Source: Thermoplasmata archaeon (GTDB taxonomy: Archaea > Thermoplasmatota > Thermoplasmata > Lutacidiplasmatales > UBA184). Taken from it: a DNA stretch of 8,848 nucleotides. How positions within the stretch are numbered: position 1 is the first letter of the stretch; each line of letters opens with the position of its first letter. Below the pieces are notes generated by a model. The model was not told the DNA's origin. It saw only the letters and a program-made list of their open reading frames with translations, and searched no databases. Location of the stretch: positions 1 through 8,848 of the forward strand of contig JASHXM010000110.1 of the NCBI GenBank assembly GCA_030043545.1, given 5' to 3'. Positions 7,273-8,848 of the stretch are shown one piece after another. The position numbers and the translations under genes were made by a program.

Positions 7273-7288
7273 GGGCCCCCGGGGGCCC
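7273..7288. repeat. Perfect 16-bp GC palindrome between psmB and fttA
   Basis: GGGCCCCCGGGGGCCC is its own reverse complement and fills much of the 54-bp gap between the psmB stop (7296) and the fttA start (7241). In RNA it can pair only as a tight, loop-poor hairpin or between two molecules. No U-tract follows it on the minus strand, so it does not look like an intrinsic terminator. It could be an RNA-processing or attenuation element, or an operator, or a chance product of high GC content. Confidence 0.5.
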
Positions 7289-7295
7289 CCCGCGC

Positions 7296-7970
7296 CTACG
7301 CCGTCGGCGGAGGCAACGGAATCTTGAGCGCTTTCAGGCGTTTATTGATTTCGTCGTCGGAGAGCTCGCGGTACTCCTTCGCCGTGATGAGGTGGACGAC
7401 GTATCCGTCGCCGCTCGCGCTGTCCCGCCGCATCGCCGCCGTGAGGCCCCGCAGCGCGAGGTCGATGGCGTCCGACGACGACATGTCGCGCGAGTACCCC
7501 TCCTCGACGATCCCGTAGGCGAACGGCGAGCCCGAGCCGACGGAGACGAACCGGTCCTCGGTCGATCCGCCGGCCGGATCGACGGAGAAGAGGTGGCCCC
7601 CCTTCGCGTCGGTGCCGCCGAGGATCAGCCAGGCGTAGTACGGGTAGTAGCGGTTGCCGCTCAGGATGTTCGCGAGGAGCGTCGCGGCCCCTTCCGCGCT
7701 CATCGGGGCGTTGCGCCGGAGCCGGTACAGCGACACCTCGGCGCGGAGGTAGCGGACCAGCACCTGGGCGTCCCCGACGAGCCCCGCGGTCGTGACGCCG
7801 ATGTTCTGGTCGACCTTGAACAGCTTCTGGAACGTCTTGTTCTGGATCATGCTGCCGGCCGTCACGCGCCGCTCGCTCGCGAGCACGACGCCGTCCTTCG
7901 CGACGATGCCGATCGTCGTCGTGCCGGTCCTCAGCCGCTCCTGCTCGGTGACCTGCGCTCCCGCGTGCAT
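7296..7970 (-). CDS. psmB: 20S proteasome beta subunit precursor
   Basis: The catalytic beta subunit of the archaeal 20S proteasome, 224 aa, an N-terminal-nucleophile threonine protease that forms the two inner rings of the cytosolic barrel. A 16-residue propeptide ends in Gly16 just before TTTIGIV, so autocleavage gives mature Thr1 (Thr17 here). In mature numbering Glu17 (ASERRVT) and Lys33 (FQKLFKV) are in place, as in the Thermoplasma enzyme. [14 protein letters not shown] (65-78), [11 protein letters not shown] (143-153) and RDSASG (182-187) are family hallmarks. The short propeptide argues against a haloarchaeal source, where it is much longer. A GGAGGT ribosome site and a TATA box precede the ATG at 7970, fixing the start. 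It is followed by fttA on the same strand, a pairing seen in other euryarchaea. The alpha subunit is not in this window. Confidence 0.97.
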   Translation of the reverse strand: MHAGAQVTEQERLRTGTTTIGIVAKDGVVLASERRVTAGSMIQNKTFQKLFKVDQNIGVTTAGLVGDAQVLVRYLRAEVSLYRLRRNAPMSAEGAATLLANILSGNRYYPYYAWLILGGTDAKGGHLFSVDPAGGSTEDRFVSVGSGSPFAYGIVEEGYSRDMSSSDAIDLALRGLTAAMRRDSASGDGYVVHLITAKEYRELSDDEINKRLKALKIPLPPPTA

Positions 7971-7977
7971 CCGAACG

Positions 7978-7983
7978 ACCTCC
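7978..7983 (-). promoter_or_regulatory. Shine-Dalgarno sequence of psmB
   Basis: The minus strand reads GGAGGT seven bases before the ATG at 7970. It is a full match to the anti-Shine-Dalgarno end of 16S rRNA at ideal spacing, and the only strong ribosome site I find in the window. It confirms the psmB start. Confidence 0.8.
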
Positions 7984-8018
7984 GCCCTCAGAAACCGAGC
8001 CGCCCGACTCGGGGGGCC

Positions 8019-8025
8019 TATATAA
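8019..8025 (-). promoter_or_regulatory. TATA box of the psmB-fttA transcript
   Basis: The minus strand reads GCGCTTATATAGGCC, a near-consensus archaeal TATA box and one of the few AT-rich words in the region. Its centre is about 52 bases upstream of the psmB ATG. Transcription would start near 7996, giving a leader of about 25 nt that includes the GGAGGT site. Confidence 0.7.
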
Positions 8026-8063
8026 GCGCGCGCGACGCGATTACGCCCGGACCACCGAGGAAC

Positions 8064-8081
8064 CCCGGGCGAGCGCCCGGG
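8064..8081. repeat. Inverted repeat in the psmB/sdhA divergent promoter region
   Basis: CCCGGGCG, two bases (AG), then CGCCCGGG: a perfect 8-bp inverted repeat. It lies about 40 bp upstream of the psmB TATA box and about 23 bp upstream of the likely sdhA TATA box, outside any expected transcript. That placement fits a dimeric regulator's operator better than an RNA hairpin. In DNA of this GC content such a repeat can also arise by chance. Confidence 0.45.
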
Positions 8082-8103
8082 CGCGCGTCGGAACGCGACA
8101 CCG

Positions 8104-8110
8104 AATTAAA
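8104..8110 (+). promoter_or_regulatory. Probable TATA box of sdhA
   Basis: AATTAAA, an AT island in GC-rich DNA, centred about 32 bases before the sdhA ATG at 8139. With a spacing of about 26 bases, transcription would begin around 8133, leaving a leader of only a few bases. No Shine-Dalgarno sequence precedes the ATG, which agrees with a leaderless or near-leaderless transcript. Confidence 0.5.
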
Positions 8111-8138
8111 CCCGGCCCGGCTCGGCCGCGCGGTCCGC

Positions 8139-8848
8139 ATGCGTCGGCACGAGGTCGTCGTCGTCGGCGCGGGGCTCGCCGGTCAGCGGGCGGCGCTCGC
8201 CGCGGTCGAGGCGGGCCGCGATGTCGCGATCGTCTCGAAGCTCCATCCGCTCCGCTCCCATTCCGGGGCGGCCCAGGGCGGGATCAACGCCGCGCTCGGA
8301 CCGGAGGATTCCGTCGACACCCACATCTACGACACGGTGAAGGGGTCCGACTACCTCGGCGACCAGGACGCGATCGAGTTCTTCTGCCGCGAAGCCGGGC
8401 CGACCGTCATCGAGATGGAGCATTTCGGCACGATCTTCAGCCGCGGGCCGGACGGGTCGCTCGCCCGACGCGCGTTCGGCGGCGCCGGCTTCCCCCGCAC
8501 GATCTACGCCGCGGACCGGACCGGCCTCGCGCTCCTCCAGGGGCTCTGGGAGCGGCTCGGTACCGCCCGGTTCACGCTCTACGAGGAGTGGGACCTCACG
8601 GAGATCGTCGTCCGGGACGGCCGGGTGCACGGGATCGTGGCGTTCGACCGCCGGACCGGCGACTTCGACGAGATCGCGGCGCCGAGCGTCGTCGTCGCGA
8701 CCGGTCCGTTCGGCCGCGTCTACGGGCGGACGACGAACGCCCACAGCTGCACCGGCGACGGCGTCGCCGCAGCGTACGATGCCGGGGCGTTCTTGAAGGA
8801 CATGGAGTTCGTCCAGTTCCACCCGACCGCGCTCCTCGAGACCGGGAT
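8139..8848 (+). CDS. sdhA: Succinate dehydrogenase/fumarate reductase flavoprotein subunit, N-terminal part (cut by window end)
   Basis: The first 236 residues of the flavoprotein that oxidises succinate to fumarate (or the reverse) in respiratory complex II, on the membrane with an iron-sulfur subunit and anchors. The Rossmann strand [11 protein letters not shown] (5-15) binds [18 protein letters not shown] (40-54) holds His41 at the site of the covalent FAD bond in this family. [23 protein letters not shown] (93-115), [12 protein letters not shown], the TGDG turn (205-208) and [11 protein letters not shown] (222-232) are typical of SdhA/FrdA and set it apart from simple oxidoreductases. L-aspartate oxidase (NadB) is related but less likely given these segments. 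About 60% of the usual length lies beyond the window, so whether it is the dehydrogenase or the reductase, and the rest of the operon, cannot be judged. The ATG at 8139 starts right at the Rossmann strand. Divergent from psmB. Confidence 0.92.
   Translation, partial: MRRHEVVVVGAGLAGQRAALAAVEAGRDVAIVSKLHPLRSHSGAAQGGINAALGPEDSVDTHIYDTVKGSDYLGDQDAIEFFCREAGPTVIEMEHFGTIFSRGPDGSLARRAFGGAGFPRTIYAADRTGLALLQGLWERLGTARFTLYEEWDLTEIVVRDGRVHGIVAFDRRTGDFDEIAAPSVVVATGPFGRVYGRTTNAHSCTGDGVAAAYDAGAFLKDMEFVQFHPTALLETG

Noticed and set aside
8106..8822. A 238-codon minus-strand frame opposite sdhA
   Set aside because: The plus strand encodes a clear SdhA N-terminus over the same bases; the antisense translation has no domain.

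Overview
The window is very GC-rich (roughly 70% by eye), gene-dense DNA from an archaeon. The archaeal markers are a 20S proteasome beta subunit with a very short propeptide ending in G|TTT, an FttA/aCPSF1-type transcription termination factor with KH domains, and TATA-box promoters in place of bacterial -35/-10 elements. The proteasome subunit resembles the Thermoplasma type (Glu17 and Lys33 in mature numbering, [16 protein letters not shown]). A GC-rich member of the Thermoplasmatota is therefore my best guess, but that is an inference. The gene for a respiratory succinate dehydrogenase/fumarate reductase flavoprotein indicates a respiratory metabolism.

Layout. Plus strand, 1-2579: the 3' end of mutS, a complete mutL, and a small predicted PD-(D/E)XK nuclease. 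Both junctions are ATGA start/stop overlaps, so this is one tightly coupled operon. MutL carries the full endonuclease signature (DQHA-X2-E-X4-E plus ACHAAIRA and CPHGRP). Its last gene meets the convergent minus-strand cluster with no intergenic DNA: one palindromic CTAG supplies both stop codons.

Minus strand, 5265-2576: a cytosolic alkaline-phosphatase-superfamily phosphohydrolase (COG3379-like) followed by a divergent GT-B glycosyltransferase, probably one transcript from a TATA box near 5312. Minus strand, 7970-5337: psmB followed by fttA, probably one transcript from a strong TATA box near 8022 with a consensus Shine-Dalgarno. This gene pair is a known euryarchaeal neighbourhood. A perfect 16-bp GC palindrome lies in the 54-bp gap between them. 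Plus strand, 8139 to the end: the start of sdhA/frdA, divergent from psmB, apparently leaderless, cut by the window edge.

The longest stretch without a gene is the 168-bp divergent region 7971-8138, which holds two promoters and an inverted repeat. I see no tRNA, rRNA, CRISPR array, insertion sequence or other mobile element. The most promising item for novelty is the third gene of the mismatch-repair operon: a nuclease-like protein translationally coupled to MutS and an endonuclease-type MutL, in a cell expected to use PCNA rather than the bacterial beta clamp.
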